64,000 nt of DNA from Candidatus Poribacteria bacterium (lineage in GTDB: Bacteria; Poribacteria; WGA-4E; WGA-3G), in contig JAJDTM010000049.1 in the NCBI GenBank assembly GCA_022827185.1, positions 1 through 64,000 on the forward strand, written 5' to 3'. The position numbers were made by a program, and so were the translations under genes. This document shows, one piece after another, positions 50,475 to 58,802 of the stretch; positions within the stretch are counted from its first letter, which is position 1; each line of letters starts with the position of its first letter. The notes below the pieces were generated by a model. It saw only the letters and a program-made list of their open reading frames with translations, did no database searches and was not told where the DNA came from.

Positions 50475-51887
50475 ATGGAACAACACAGACAGGAGAGGCA
50501 GCAGGAACTCAGAGCGCTTTTCCACATGTTGGACCACACCGCAAAAATCGCAGAGGACGCAGCCTTGACGGACACCTTTAGCGGGGGGGAAACGCGGTGC
50601 ATCACCCAATTCAATAACACCCTCGCACGTTTGACGGCACTCAACGCCGTGCCTGATGGACTTTTCGACGAACTCCACGCTGAAGCGTCTTTTGGTCAAA
50701 TCGGGATCGCCTGCCATCAACTCGCAGCTTACCTTAATGAAGGGTTAGATACAACCGAAGATTCCAAAGGATGGTTCGCCAGCTTTTTCGGTGAACGATT
50801 CATGGAAAATCTAACCGAAGAGGCGACAGATCAACCGCTCGGAGATATGATCCGCCAAGCTGTGCCTGATTTCTTGACCGAGACAACACTCGAAGACATC
50901 GTCGAAACTTTTCCCGTTGCAGCGGGCGGAAAACTAACAATTGATGCTGACTGTGGCGAAATTGACGTCCAGAGCACAGAGGACGATACCGTCTCCGTCC
51001 GGATTCAACGCGCCGCGCAAATAAAAGCAAATCGGCGAGCCGCCGAAATCCTCAAGAATCTTGATGTTCAGGTAGCGCATGAGGCATCCGATGTTAAAAT
51101 TGAGGCGAAGTTCACAGGAAACGCAAAACGATGGCAGAAGCGGAAAAACGAGCTTGATGTTCAGTTTGAGATCCGCGTACCACGCCACTATAACCTTGAT
51201 TTGCAAACTGCATGCGACGACATTTCCGTCCTGAATGTTACAGGAGACGTGAACGTAGAAACATTCAACGCAGGACTCCGGCTTCAAGAGATTACCGGTC
51301 GTATTGATGCGGTCACATCCATTGGGAATATTAATCTCAAAGGATTTAATGGAGATGTGGCGCTTCAAACGAAGGGTGGGAATATTACACTTGCAGCTGG
51401 TTTCGGCGATGTCAAAGCCAAAACCTCAGGTGGAAACGTACAGGCTGCTCATGTCAGAGGTGCAATTAATGGACAAACCTCCGGCGGAAATGTTACGCTA
51501 CGCGAATGCAAAGGTGGAGCAGACCTAAAAACGGCTGGCGGGAGTATAGAGGTCGAAAATGACGGACCTGTCCTTGCGAAAACGAGTGGCGGTTCCATCC
51601 GTTGCCAACTTCAAAAGGCATCCACCCCTCAGAGTCTACTGTTAGATTTGGAGACAATGGGCGGCAGCGTAAATGTCTCGCTTGTCCCTGATATTGCAGC
51701 GACTGTCGAGGCAACAGTACTCGGTGGCTCAGTAACGACAGAATTCCCGGTAACAGTAGAGGCGTCGGGTACTGTAAAACCTGATCAGTTACAAGGGGCT
51801 ATTAATGGCGGCGGTCCACTGCTAAAACTCCGCGCTGTCGGTGGGAATATTATCCTTAGGAAGATAGATGATGAAACAGAGGAATAG
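50475..51887 (+). CDS. DUF4097-type beta-helix protein with N-terminal helical domain, 470 aa
   Basis: Residues 1-110 form the helical domain shared with the gene at 49905. From about 145 to the end, right-handed beta-helix rungs repeat, with G-G-N/S turns: TKGGNITLAAGFG, KTSGGNVQAAHVRG, QTSGGNVTLRECKGG, KTAGGSIEVEND, KTSGGSIRCQL. This is the DUF4097/adhesin-like pattern. No signal peptide or membrane helix is visible, so it is cytoplasmic unless exported otherwise. GGAGG lies 8 nt before the ATG. The stop overlaps the next gene by 20 bp. It may control the sigma factor upstream, as DUF4097 genes often follow ECF sigma genes. Confidence 0.8.
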   Translation: MEQHRQERQQELRALFHMLDHTAKIAEDAALTDTFSGGETRCITQFNNTLARLTALNAVPDGLFDELHAEASFGQIGIACHQLAAYLNEGLDTTEDSKGWFASFFGERFMENLTEEATDQPLGDMIRQAVPDFLTETTLEDIVETFPVAAGGKLTIDADCGEIDVQSTEDDTVSVRIQRAAQIKANRRAAEILKNLDVQVAHEASDVKIEAKFTGNAKRWQKRKNELDVQFEIRVPRHYNLDLQTACDDISVLNVTGDVNVETFNAGLRLQEITGRIDAVTSIGNINLKGFNGDVALQTKGGNITLAAGFGDVKAKTSGGNVQAAHVRGAINGQTSGGNVTLRECKGGADLKTAGGSIEVENDGPVLAKTSGGSIRCQLQKASTPQSLLLDLETMGGSVNVSLVPDIAATVEATVLGGSVTTEFPVTVEASGTVKPDQLQGAINGGGPLLKLRAVGGNIILRKIDDETEE

Positions 51888-52257
51888 CGTGCTGGATAAC
51901 AGGCGGAGCGAGTTGATGTTAGTCGGATTACTTGTGTGGTTCGTCCTGAGCGTAGGCATTTTTATTTTCCTGCTGCTCCCCTTTGTTGTGCCGCAACACC
52001 AGTTAGCGCAGTTTATCCCTGAATGCAATTGGCAATCGCAATTGCACAAACCGTGTGCTTTTTGTGGGATGAGTACCGCATTCTACGCTATCTCGCGCGG
52101 CGATGTCGTCCAGGCACATCGTTTGAATCCATTAAGCCTCTACATCTATTGTATTTTTTTACTAAATACGCTCTTCGCAGTGATTACCTTAAAACCAAGC
52201 ACACGTCTTGTTAAAAATATAACAGCGACGCTCCATCGCGATAGCGCGTTCTCATAA
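51868..52257 (+). CDS. DUF2752 membrane protein, 129 aa
   Basis: Two or three membrane helices (residues 15-40, LVGLLVWFVLSVGIFIFLLLPF; and about 92-110). Between them is the family signature CAFCGMSTAFYAISRGDVVQAHRLNPLSL, where the C-x2-C-G-x-T-R/A-x3 block and the A-x-x-x-NP end are typical of DUF2752. Overlaps the preceding gene by 20 bp, so translation is coupled. ATG at 51871 is an alternative. Function unknown. Confidence 0.82.
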   Translation: MMKQRNSVLDNRRSELMLVGLLVWFVLSVGIFIFLLLPFVVPQHQLAQFIPECNWQSQLHKPCAFCGMSTAFYAISRGDVVQAHRLNPLSLYIYCIFLLNTLFAVITLKPSTRLVKNITATLHRDSAFS

Positions 52258-52270
52258 TTTGGAGATCATC

Positions 52271-52522
52271 ATGGGTCTATTATCAATCTTCAGTTTAGTT
52301 TGGGGGATATTGGCTATTATTGGAATGGCAGTCAGTATCATTCCATGCTTTGGATCTCTCAACTACCTTAACATTCCGTTTGCAGTCTTCGGTTTGATTT
52401 TCAGCATTTTAGTTATCGTTTTATCATCAAAAAAAGAACTCGCTATTGCGGGGTGTCTCCTTTGTGCCGTGGCCATTCTCATAGGTGCCATCCGACTCGT
52501 CATAGGCTTCGGCGTTTTTTAA
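52271..52522 (+). CDS. Small hydrophobic membrane protein, 83 aa
   Basis: Three helices cover most of it: residues 3-25, 34-52 and 57-80 (KELAIAGCLLCAVAILIGAIRLV). The pattern resembles DUF4190-like small membrane proteins but is too short to assign. The ATG at 52271 has GGAG 7 nt upstream; a TTG 12 bp earlier was rejected. 13 bp after the DUF2752 gene, same operon. Confidence 0.7.
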   Translation: MGLLSIFSLVWGILAIIGMAVSIIPCFGSLNYLNIPFAVFGLIFSILVIVLSSKKELAIAGCLLCAVAILIGAIRLVIGFGVF

Positions 52523-52555
52523 AATGAATAATATACCACACCGAAAGGAAAACCA

Positions 52556-53278
52556 ATGGATTGCCTCGATTATGGACTTTCTTTTATCAACACTGTTGGC
52601 AACGGGAATGCACCCCGCTTTTGGGTCGAATCTCGATGCCGCATAATAGATGACACAAATGGAAGTTTCAGCGATTATTACCAATGTGGTTCGTGTAAGA
52701 GTGAACACACCTTTGCGGAAAGAAATCTCTTCATAAACCCAAACTACGACTTCCTCCCTGTTTTTGGCAAAGAACATATAGCCGTATTCAGAAGGCATGC
52801 TTACTGTAATGATAACTACGTTGAGTATAGACCGGCGCAGGAGTATTGGGGAGGCCCCCTGTTTGATGTTCAAGAGGCATCGCCGATCCAGGTCCTTGAT
52901 AGCAACGCAGCTATTTTTGAGGCGACGCAAAGATGTTTACCCATCGTAACGCACACAGAAATATCGGATACCGATACACATCAGCGAGCAATTATCGAGT
53001 GTCCAGTTAAAACGATGAACATAGATGAAAACGCAGGCATCTACCAAGTTGATACAGGAATTGTTCTATTTCCAGATCTGTCAAAGCGATATGATCGGCA
53101 GATTGAGACATTCAGCCTCGCTTACGTCGCTTTCAACGCACCGCACTTCGCTGACTTCGTTATCGAACGCCCCACTGCCATCATTGAAAATGGAGTGGAA
53201 GTTACCCAAGTTTACCACTATTCCGAAATTCGGAGTTTAGAAGCAAAGAATACAGTGTTCTGCATCGGTGAACTTTAA
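52556..53278 (+). CDS. Hypothetical protein, 240 aa
   Basis: No family recognised. The product has no signal peptide and no membrane helix; it contains a cysteine pair YYQCGSCKSEH (residues 42-52) that could bind zinc, and many aromatic residues. AAAGGA precedes the ATG. It follows the small membrane protein by 33 bp and is probably the last gene of the sigma-factor cluster. Function unknown. Confidence 0.65.
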   Translation: MDCLDYGLSFINTVGNGNAPRFWVESRCRIIDDTNGSFSDYYQCGSCKSEHTFAERNLFINPNYDFLPVFGKEHIAVFRRHAYCNDNYVEYRPAQEYWGGPLFDVQEASPIQVLDSNAAIFEATQRCLPIVTHTEISDTDTHQRAIIECPVKTMNIDENAGIYQVDTGIVLFPDLSKRYDRQIETFSLAYVAFNAPHFADFVIERPTAIIENGVEVTQVYHYSEIRSLEAKNTVFCIGEL

Positions 53279-53336
53279 CAGACACGCCATAAGTGTCAAT
53301 TTAAGAAAATAATAGCCTTACTCCAAACAAATTTTC

Positions 53337-53365
53337 TTGCAAAAATTTTGTTGTCCTTTTATAAT
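53337..53365 (+). promoter_or_regulatory. Sigma-70-type promoter of the sugar ABC operon
   Basis: TTGCAA (53337-53342) and TATAAT (53360-53365) are separated by exactly 17 bp. Transcription would start near 53372, giving a leader of about 78 nt before the binding-protein ATG at 53450. Confidence 0.55.
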
Positions 53366-53449
53366 GATCGGTTAAAGCACTGAACCGCGTATTAGACACC
53401 ATTGGTGCTGATAACAACTCGCATGATCTTTATACGGAGGACAGAAAAC

Positions 53450-54772
53450 ATGAAAAGTGTTCGCATAAGTCTTGTTTTAGCACTAATACTTGCATTCGCT
53501 TTTATTAGTGCCACAAAAGCCGATAACCACCAATCCCAATCCTTAACCATTGTCTGGGCAGAATGGGCTCCGGCTGATTATCTACAAGAACTCTCAAAAG
53601 ACTTTACCGCTGAAACCGGAATCGCTGTCGATGTCATCCAGATTCCGTGGCCCAGTTTCCAAGATAAAGTCTTCACAGCGTTTGTCGGAAAAAGCGATCT
53701 TTACGACATCGTCATTGGTGATAGCCAGTGGCTCGGCAGGAACTCTCAAGGCAAAAACTACATCAATCTAACGGATTGGATTAATGAGAATATTGATGTA
53801 GATGCTATCTACGGACCCGCGATGACAGCCTTTGCTGAATATCCAAAAGGCAGCGGAACATATTGGGCATTACCCGCAGAGGTGGATGCCGCTGGATACG
53901 TCTATCGGAAAGACCTCTTTGAAGACCCGAAGGAGATGGCAGCGTTTGAAAAGAAATACGGCTACGCACTTGCCCCCCCAAAAACCTACGACCAACTCCG
54001 CGATATCGCCGAATTCTTTACGCGGCCGGATGATGATCTCTACGGGATCGCAACATGGTATAGTAAGGAATACGACGGTATTACGATGGGCTTCCAACAG
54101 GTGATGTGGAGCTTCGGTGGCACTTATGGCGACGCAGACACCTATAAGGTTGCTGGACACCTTAACTCCGAAGATGCTGCTAAAGCACTCGAATTTTACA
54201 CCAACCTGCTTGAGTTCGCACCCCCGGATGCCCCGAACTACTATTGGTCAGAAACGCTGAATGCTTACAACTCTGGTAAGGTCGCGATGGCGATGAATTA
54301 TTTCGCCTTTTTCCCCGGAGTACTTAATCCAGAAGTCAATAAGATCTCCCACGATAAAAGCGGTTTCTTTATCGCACCCGCTGGTCCGAAAGGACACTAT
54401 ATCAGTATCGGTGGACAAGGCATGTCTATCTCTTCCTATTCCAAAAACAAGGATCTCGCCAAGCAATACATGAAGTGGTTTATGCAGAAACCTGTGCAAG
54501 AGAAGTGGGCAGCACTCGGTGGTTTTACACCCCACAAAGAGGTATTGCAATCGGATACCTTTAAGATGGCAACCCCCTTTAACGAGGCATTCGCTGCAAG
54601 TTTCCCATACCTTCGTGATTTCTGGGCAGTACCAGAATACGCAGAACTCTTAGAGGCTTGCCAAACCAATTGGAATGAAGCGATCTCCAAGATCAAGTCC
54701 CCAAAAGAAGCACTCGACGCTATCGCACGGAAACATGAAGAAATCTTCGAGGACGCAGGCTACTACGACTAA
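53450..54772 (+). CDS. ABC transporter sugar-binding protein (family 1), 440 aa
   Basis: Captures a sugar or related compound in the periplasm. The signal peptide covers residues 1-24 (ISATKA). The mature part is a family-1 solute-binding protein, with LTIVWAEWAPADYLQELSKDFTAETGI near the start, GKVAMAMNYFAFFPG in the second lobe and KNKDLAKQYMKWFMQKPVQEKWA near the end. GGAGG lies 9 nt before the ATG at 53450. It is followed by two permease genes, with a strong hairpin in between that could raise its expression relative to the permeases. Confidence 0.93.
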   Translation: MKSVRISLVLALILAFAFISATKADNHQSQSLTIVWAEWAPADYLQELSKDFTAETGIAVDVIQIPWPSFQDKVFTAFVGKSDLYDIVIGDSQWLGRNSQGKNYINLTDWINENIDVDAIYGPAMTAFAEYPKGSGTYWALPAEVDAAGYVYRKDLFEDPKEMAAFEKKYGYALAPPKTYDQLRDIAEFFTRPDDDLYGIATWYSKEYDGITMGFQQVMWSFGGTYGDADTYKVAGHLNSEDAAKALEFYTNLLEFAPPDAPNYYWSETLNAYNSGKVAMAMNYFAFFPGVLNPEVNKISHDKSGFFIAPAGPKGHYISIGGQGMSISSYSKNKDLAKQYMKWFMQKPVQEKWAALGGFTPHKEVLQSDTFKMATPFNEAFAASFPYLRDFWAVPEYAELLEACQTNWNEAISKIKSPKEALDAIARKHEEIFEDAGYYD

Positions 54773-54789
54773 AAGGGTGTCACGCTTGA

Positions 54790-54833
54790 GTTATCGGTTT
54801 TTGGTTAGAGACCTCTCTCCGAAAACCGATAAC
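54790..54833 (+). terminator. Stem-loop between binding protein and permease genes
   Basis: GTTATCGGTTTT (54790-54801) pairs perfectly with AAAACCGATAAC (54822-54833); three more pairs (one wobble) extend it inwards, with a 14-nt loop. No U run follows. Such hairpins between a binding-protein gene and its permeases commonly protect the upstream mRNA from decay or partly terminate transcription. Confidence 0.5.
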
Positions 54834-54848
54834 TGACAACTGATAACC
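54828..54848. repeat. ACTGACAACTGATAACC repeat
   Basis: A copy of the ACTGACAACTG-type string seen at 3445, 4681, 46972-47030 and 48400-48562; here it is part of, and continues beyond, the intergenic stem-loop. Confidence 0.4.
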
Positions 54849-54857
54849 ATAGAAAAT

Positions 54858-55769
54858 ATGCAAACCAACCCCCCGTATAAAACGTCGCGCGGGATGAGCG
54901 ACTACCAAATAAAGATGGCATTCATCATGCCTACCATGATTTTGCTCATCTTGATGAACATCTTCCCGCTCCTCTGGTCGCTCTACTTAAGTTTCCATCG
55001 ATACAAAGCCTCAATGCCCACACCCGCCAAATTTATCGGGGTTCGTAATTACGCACGCCTCCTTCAAGATCCGGAGATATGGGGGTATTTTCAAACAACT
55101 GCCTACTTTGTGGTGTTAGCGGTGGCAGCGCAGTTCTTGATCGGGTTCGGGTTGGCACTTCTTCTAAATCGAGAGTTCCGCTATAAAGGGTTCATTACAA
55201 CACTCTTCCTGCTCCCGATGATGTTATCCCCCGTGGTCGTCGGACTCTTTTGGCGGTTTATCCTTTTCTCAGATAACTCTGGATTGTTGAACTTTTTTCT
55301 GAGTCCCGTTCTGAAATCTCCAATCGGTTGGACAACGAATCCGAAAGTCGCGATGTTAGCCGTTGTTATTGTGGATACGTGGATGTGGTCGCCTTTCATG
55401 ATGCTGATCGCTTTAGCCGGATTAAGTGCCGTTCCGAAATATCTCTACGAAGCCGCTGACGTCGATAGAGCCTCCGCTTGGTTCAAGTTCCGATGGATTA
55501 CGCTGCCACTGGTATCACCCCTCCTACTCATCGCGCTCCTGTTCCGAACAATGGATGCTTTCAAAATGTTTGACATCGTCTATGTCCTGACCCGTGAGGG
55601 TGGACCCGGCACTGCCACGGAAACCGTATCAATGAACCTCTATAAACTCGCCTTTCGGAACTATAACACCGGCAAGGCGTGCGCGATGGCTTATGTTTTA
55701 CTCATCATTATCGTTGCCTTGAGCAATATCTACGTGAAATACCTCAACCGTGTTAAAGGGGAAGCATAA
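54858..55769 (+). CDS. Sugar ABC transporter permease, MalF/UgpA type, 303 aa
   Basis: An inner-membrane permease with about six helices. The EAA loop that contacts the ATPase is EAADVDRASAWFKFRWITLP. ANIFPLLWSLYLSFHRY near the N-terminus and the C-terminal TREGGPGTATETVSMNLYKLAF are characteristic of the MalF/UgpA branch. It is 5 bp before the second permease, and the pair should form a heterodimer. No ATPase gene is present, so a shared MsmX/UgpC-like ATPase elsewhere is probable. Confidence 0.93.
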   Translation: MQTNPPYKTSRGMSDYQIKMAFIMPTMILLILMNIFPLLWSLYLSFHRYKASMPTPAKFIGVRNYARLLQDPEIWGYFQTTAYFVVLAVAAQFLIGFGLALLLNREFRYKGFITTLFLLPMMLSPVVVGLFWRFILFSDNSGLLNFFLSPVLKSPIGWTTNPKVAMLAVVIVDTWMWSPFMMLIALAGLSAVPKYLYEAADVDRASAWFKFRWITLPLVSPLLLIALLFRTMDAFKMFDIVYVLTREGGPGTATETVSMNLYKLAFRNYNTGKACAMAYVLLIIIVALSNIYVKYLNRVKGEA

Positions 55770-55774
55770 GGAAA

Positions 55775-56977
55775 ATGCAGAATCGGAAAAATTTTTGGCA
55801 CTACCTCATAATTGCATTCATTGCCGTTGCTGTGATTGTCTATATCACCCCGATTTATTGGATTTTGGCAACATCCCTGAAAGGTTTCGCAGATATTACC
55901 ACGAAACTTCCCAAATTCATTTTTAAAATATCGCTGGAAAACTATCAGAAATTGATGCCTTCAGAAGGGATACCGAGTGTAACATATCTCTTTCTTGCAG
56001 AGGTACTTATAGGATTACTCCTTTTCGGTATTTTTTCTCTGTTTAAGGCGAAGTTACCCCGCTACCTCGGTCTGATCTGGAACGGCTTTTTCGTTTTAAC
56101 CTGCCTCTATAGCTTTCTGAGTCTGCCACCGATCCAGAGTCGTCTCCAAACCGATGCCCGATTCAATTTTCTGCTACTCATCGTCTGCACAATTATCGCC
56201 TATCTCCTGATTGCCCCATTAAAGAAAACAGGCGGCATCCTCTCACAAACTCAAAAGAAACTGCGACTGACGCTTGTTTTACCGAGCGTCTTTGGAACAA
56301 TCGCTATTTGTGTCGTATTGGCTAACGGCGGATCTAAGTATTTCTATCAGTTGCTCAATAGTATTATTATTGGTGGGGGTAGCACGATTCTCGCAGTAGG
56401 ACTCGGAACACTCGCAGCTTACGCCTTTTCCCGATTCGATGTAGCCGGTAAGGATGACCTACTCTTTTTTATTCTCAGCACACGGATGTTACCCCCGGTC
56501 GTTGTCGTCATCCCGATCTATCTGATGTATATCACACTCGGTTTGCGAGATACACACTTTGGCTTGATCCTACTCTATACCACCTTTAATGTCTCGTTTG
56601 CAGTGTGGCTCATGAAGGGATTCATTGATGAAATTCCAAAGGAGTATGAAGATGCCGCACTCGTTGACGGCTACTCTCGGTTCCAAACCTTTGTAAAGGT
56701 CATCTTACCGCAATCCGTTACCGGGATCGCCGCAACCGCAGTATTTTGTCTCATTACAGCGTGGAACGAATTCGCCTTCGCCTTGGTTCTCACAGAAGTC
56801 GGCGGCAAAGCCGTGACAGCCCCGCCCTCAATTACGAGCGCAACCGGCTCTGTAGGCATGGATTGGGGAAAAATCGCCGCAGCAACATTTGTTTTTCTGC
56901 TCCCTGTCGCTGTTTTTACCTTCCTAATGCGGGGACACTTACTCAGAGGTGTCACATTCGGCGCAGTGAAAAAGTAA
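55775..56977 (+). CDS. Sugar ABC transporter permease, MalG/UgpE type, with extra membrane insert, 400 aa
   Basis: The N-terminal helix and the conserved core are normal: NSIIIGGGSTILAVGLGTLAAYAFSRF, then the EAA loop EYEDAALVDGYSRFQTFVKVILP and a C-terminal helix. Family members are about 270-280 residues. Here about 130 residues with about four additional helices (residues 60-190, including LIGLLLFGIFSL, LIWNGFFVLTCLYSFL, FLLLIVCTIIAYLLIA) are inserted between the first helix and the core. The frame is continuous, so this is a real insertion and not an error. Role of the insert unknown. Confidence 0.92.
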   Translation: MQNRKNFWHYLIIAFIAVAVIVYITPIYWILATSLKGFADITTKLPKFIFKISLENYQKLMPSEGIPSVTYLFLAEVLIGLLLFGIFSLFKAKLPRYLGLIWNGFFVLTCLYSFLSLPPIQSRLQTDARFNFLLLIVCTIIAYLLIAPLKKTGGILSQTQKKLRLTLVLPSVFGTIAICVVLANGGSKYFYQLLNSIIIGGGSTILAVGLGTLAAYAFSRFDVAGKDDLLFFILSTRMLPPVVVVIPIYLMYITLGLRDTHFGLILLYTTFNVSFAVWLMKGFIDEIPKEYEDAALVDGYSRFQTFVKVILPQSVTGIAATAVFCLITAWNEFAFALVLTEVGGKAVTAPPSITSATGSVGMDWGKIAAATFVFLLPVAVFTFLMRGHLLRGVTFGAVKK

Positions 56978-56980
56978 AAA

Positions 56981-57017
56981 TTAAAAGTAGTAGGCACGCT
57001 CCGCGTGCCGTAGACAA
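56981..57017. repeat. 37-bp palindromic (REP-like) repeat, copy 2
   Basis: Identical at 36 of 37 positions to 24192-24228 and, like it, placed directly behind a stop codon. The rest of the spacer to 57232 contains a GCTTGGGTGTTTCTACG stretch (57074-57090) related to text inside elements 3 and 4, i.e. a relic, and no gene. Confidence 0.75.
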
Positions 57018-57232
57018 ATAATGTGATGTAAACGCGTAGGTATCAGACACATCGGATCTATTTCCTTGGGGTCTTTGCTTGGGTGTTTCTACGTATTTTT
57101 TCAGCACGTTTATAAAAACTAAAACTTTTGTGGATTTTCAAACAAAAATAGTGCTAAAATACATGCAACCTTTAGATCACAATTTGGGATAACAGCGTCA
57201 AGTCCAAAAAACGATAAATGGAGGTTCCTACG

Positions 57233-58627
57233 ATGAACAGACCAGCACTGCAACTCACCGATGAACAGATGCGGGATTTCATCATCAACGGGTACATCAA
57301 GATAAAGCCCGATTTCCCGCCGAGTTTCCATGAAAACATCTACGAACAACTCGATGTAATGTTTGAGACGGGTAATTTGGGGAACAACGTACTGCCGCTC
57401 ATTCCTGAGATGCAGGAGATTTTCGACCATCCTGTTGTCCACGGTGCGATGCAAGGCGTACTCGGCTCGGACTACGTCATGCATCCACACCGATACTGCC
57501 ACTATAATCCTGAAGGAAGTGATGGACAAGGTTTCCATAAGGATACTTATGAAGGTGATGAGCAGATCCGTCGACACCGATGCCGCTGGACGATGGCGTT
57601 CTATTACCCGCAAGATGTCACAGAAGATATGGGGGCTACCGCCGTTTTGCCCGGTTCCCAGTATTACGAAACGGGTGAAAGTGCACACGAGCAGCCGGAT
57701 CTTTCGCTCTGTGGCGAAGCAGGCACTGTGACAATCGTCCACTACGACCTATGGCACCGCGCAACGCCGAATCGGAGCGACAAAAAACGGTACATGGTGA
57801 AGTTCCTCTTTTCCCGACTCGGTGAGCCACAAACACCCGCGTGGAACAGCGATACGGCGCACTGGCACGACAGCGAAAAATCTGAACACCCAGAATTGTG
57901 GGGAGCATTATGGGATTGGTATTACGGCAAACAGGACGGTTCTGCCAACGGCGTTTCGCACAATGAGGTCGATACCCTCATCGAAACTTTGGACAGTGAT
58001 AATGAGAGAGAAAGGCTGAATGCCGCGTATCGCTTAGGACGGATCGGCGCTGATGCTGTCCCTACACTGAAGCAAGCGTTACACGGTAAATCTGATGCCA
58101 TCCGCAACTATGCAGGGTACGCGTTGAGTCTCACTGGCACCCCCGCGGTTCCGACACTCATTGACGCATTACAAGCAACAAATGACGCTGTCCGCGGCAC
58201 CGCAGCGTATACTTTAGCGGATATGGGAAAAACCGCACAAGAGGCGATGCCCGCGTTAACCCGCGCTGCACAAGACACTTCTGAATGGGTCCGACGACAC
58301 GCCACCGAGGCATTGGGTCTAATCGGACAACAAATTTCTGATGAGACGGATCTGTCCGAGACTGTACAAGTCTTAACAAACGGATTGCATGATGACCATT
58401 ACTGGATTCGCGATAACGCCGCCCGTGCCTTAGCAAAATTGGGAACGCTCGCTGAACCGGCAATTCCTACCTTGGTTGAGCAACTCCAAGATGAAAACCG
58501 ATATGTCCGTTTCCACGCCGCGTTGGCACTCAAGCAGATTCAGACACCCGAAGCACAGAACGCGCTTTTCAATCACCTATTTGCTTCGCGGTGGTGTGAG
58601 TTAACAACACGCGGAACACCCTATTAG
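57233..58627 (+). CDS. PhyH dioxygenase fused to HEAT repeats, 464 aa
   Basis: Residues 1-215 are a PhyH-type Fe(II)/2-oxoglutarate oxygenase: H102-x-D104 in GFHKDTYEG, H175 in YDLWHRATP, R186 for 2-oxoglutarate, and the GATAVLPGSQYYE core. Residues 245-445 carry HEAT/PBS-lyase-like repeats, for example AAYRLGRIGADAVPTLKQAL, AGYALSLTGTPAVPTLIDAL and AARALAKLGTLAEPAIPTL. The HEAT part would bind a protein or guide the enzyme to its substrate. The ATG at 57233 has GGAGG 8 nt upstream; the ATG at 57218 overlaps that site. It is the first of two tandem paralogues, and follows the sugar ABC genes. Confidence 0.9.
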   Translation: MNRPALQLTDEQMRDFIINGYIKIKPDFPPSFHENIYEQLDVMFETGNLGNNVLPLIPEMQEIFDHPVVHGAMQGVLGSDYVMHPHRYCHYNPEGSDGQGFHKDTYEGDEQIRRHRCRWTMAFYYPQDVTEDMGATAVLPGSQYYETGESAHEQPDLSLCGEAGTVTIVHYDLWHRATPNRSDKKRYMVKFLFSRLGEPQTPAWNSDTAHWHDSEKSEHPELWGALWDWYYGKQDGSANGVSHNEVDTLIETLDSDNERERLNAAYRLGRIGADAVPTLKQALHGKSDAIRNYAGYALSLTGTPAVPTLIDALQATNDAVRGTAAYTLADMGKTAQEAMPALTRAAQDTSEWVRRHATEALGLIGQQISDETDLSETVQVLTNGLHDDHYWIRDNAARALAKLGTLAEPAIPTLVEQLQDENRYVRFHAALALKQIQTPEAQNALFNHLFASRWCELTTRGTPY

Positions 58628-58649
58628 AGAACACTCCTTAAATGCGCTT

Positions 58650-58747
58650 AGGACTTACTATTTCCTCTTAAAGTCCCCTTGATAAGGGGGATTTAGGGGG
58701 ATAAAAATCAAAAAGTGCATGCAACCTGCTAAATTTACGTAAATCCT
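58650..58747. mobile_element. MITE-like element 6, 98 bp, exact 7-bp target duplication
   Basis: Left end AGGACTTAC, right end GTAAATCCT. The flanking ATGCGCT (58642-58648) and ATGCGCT (58748-58754) are identical direct repeats, so this copy is a clear insertion and is probably young. The interior has the CTCTTAAAGTCCCC-TTGATAAGGGGG module shared with elements 4 and 5. It lies between the two PhyH-HEAT genes. Confidence 0.85.
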
Positions 58748-58802
58748 ATGCGCTAATAGAAAGTTGACTCCCTGTCGCAAGGGATAGAGGAGGGCGCGCA
58801 AG

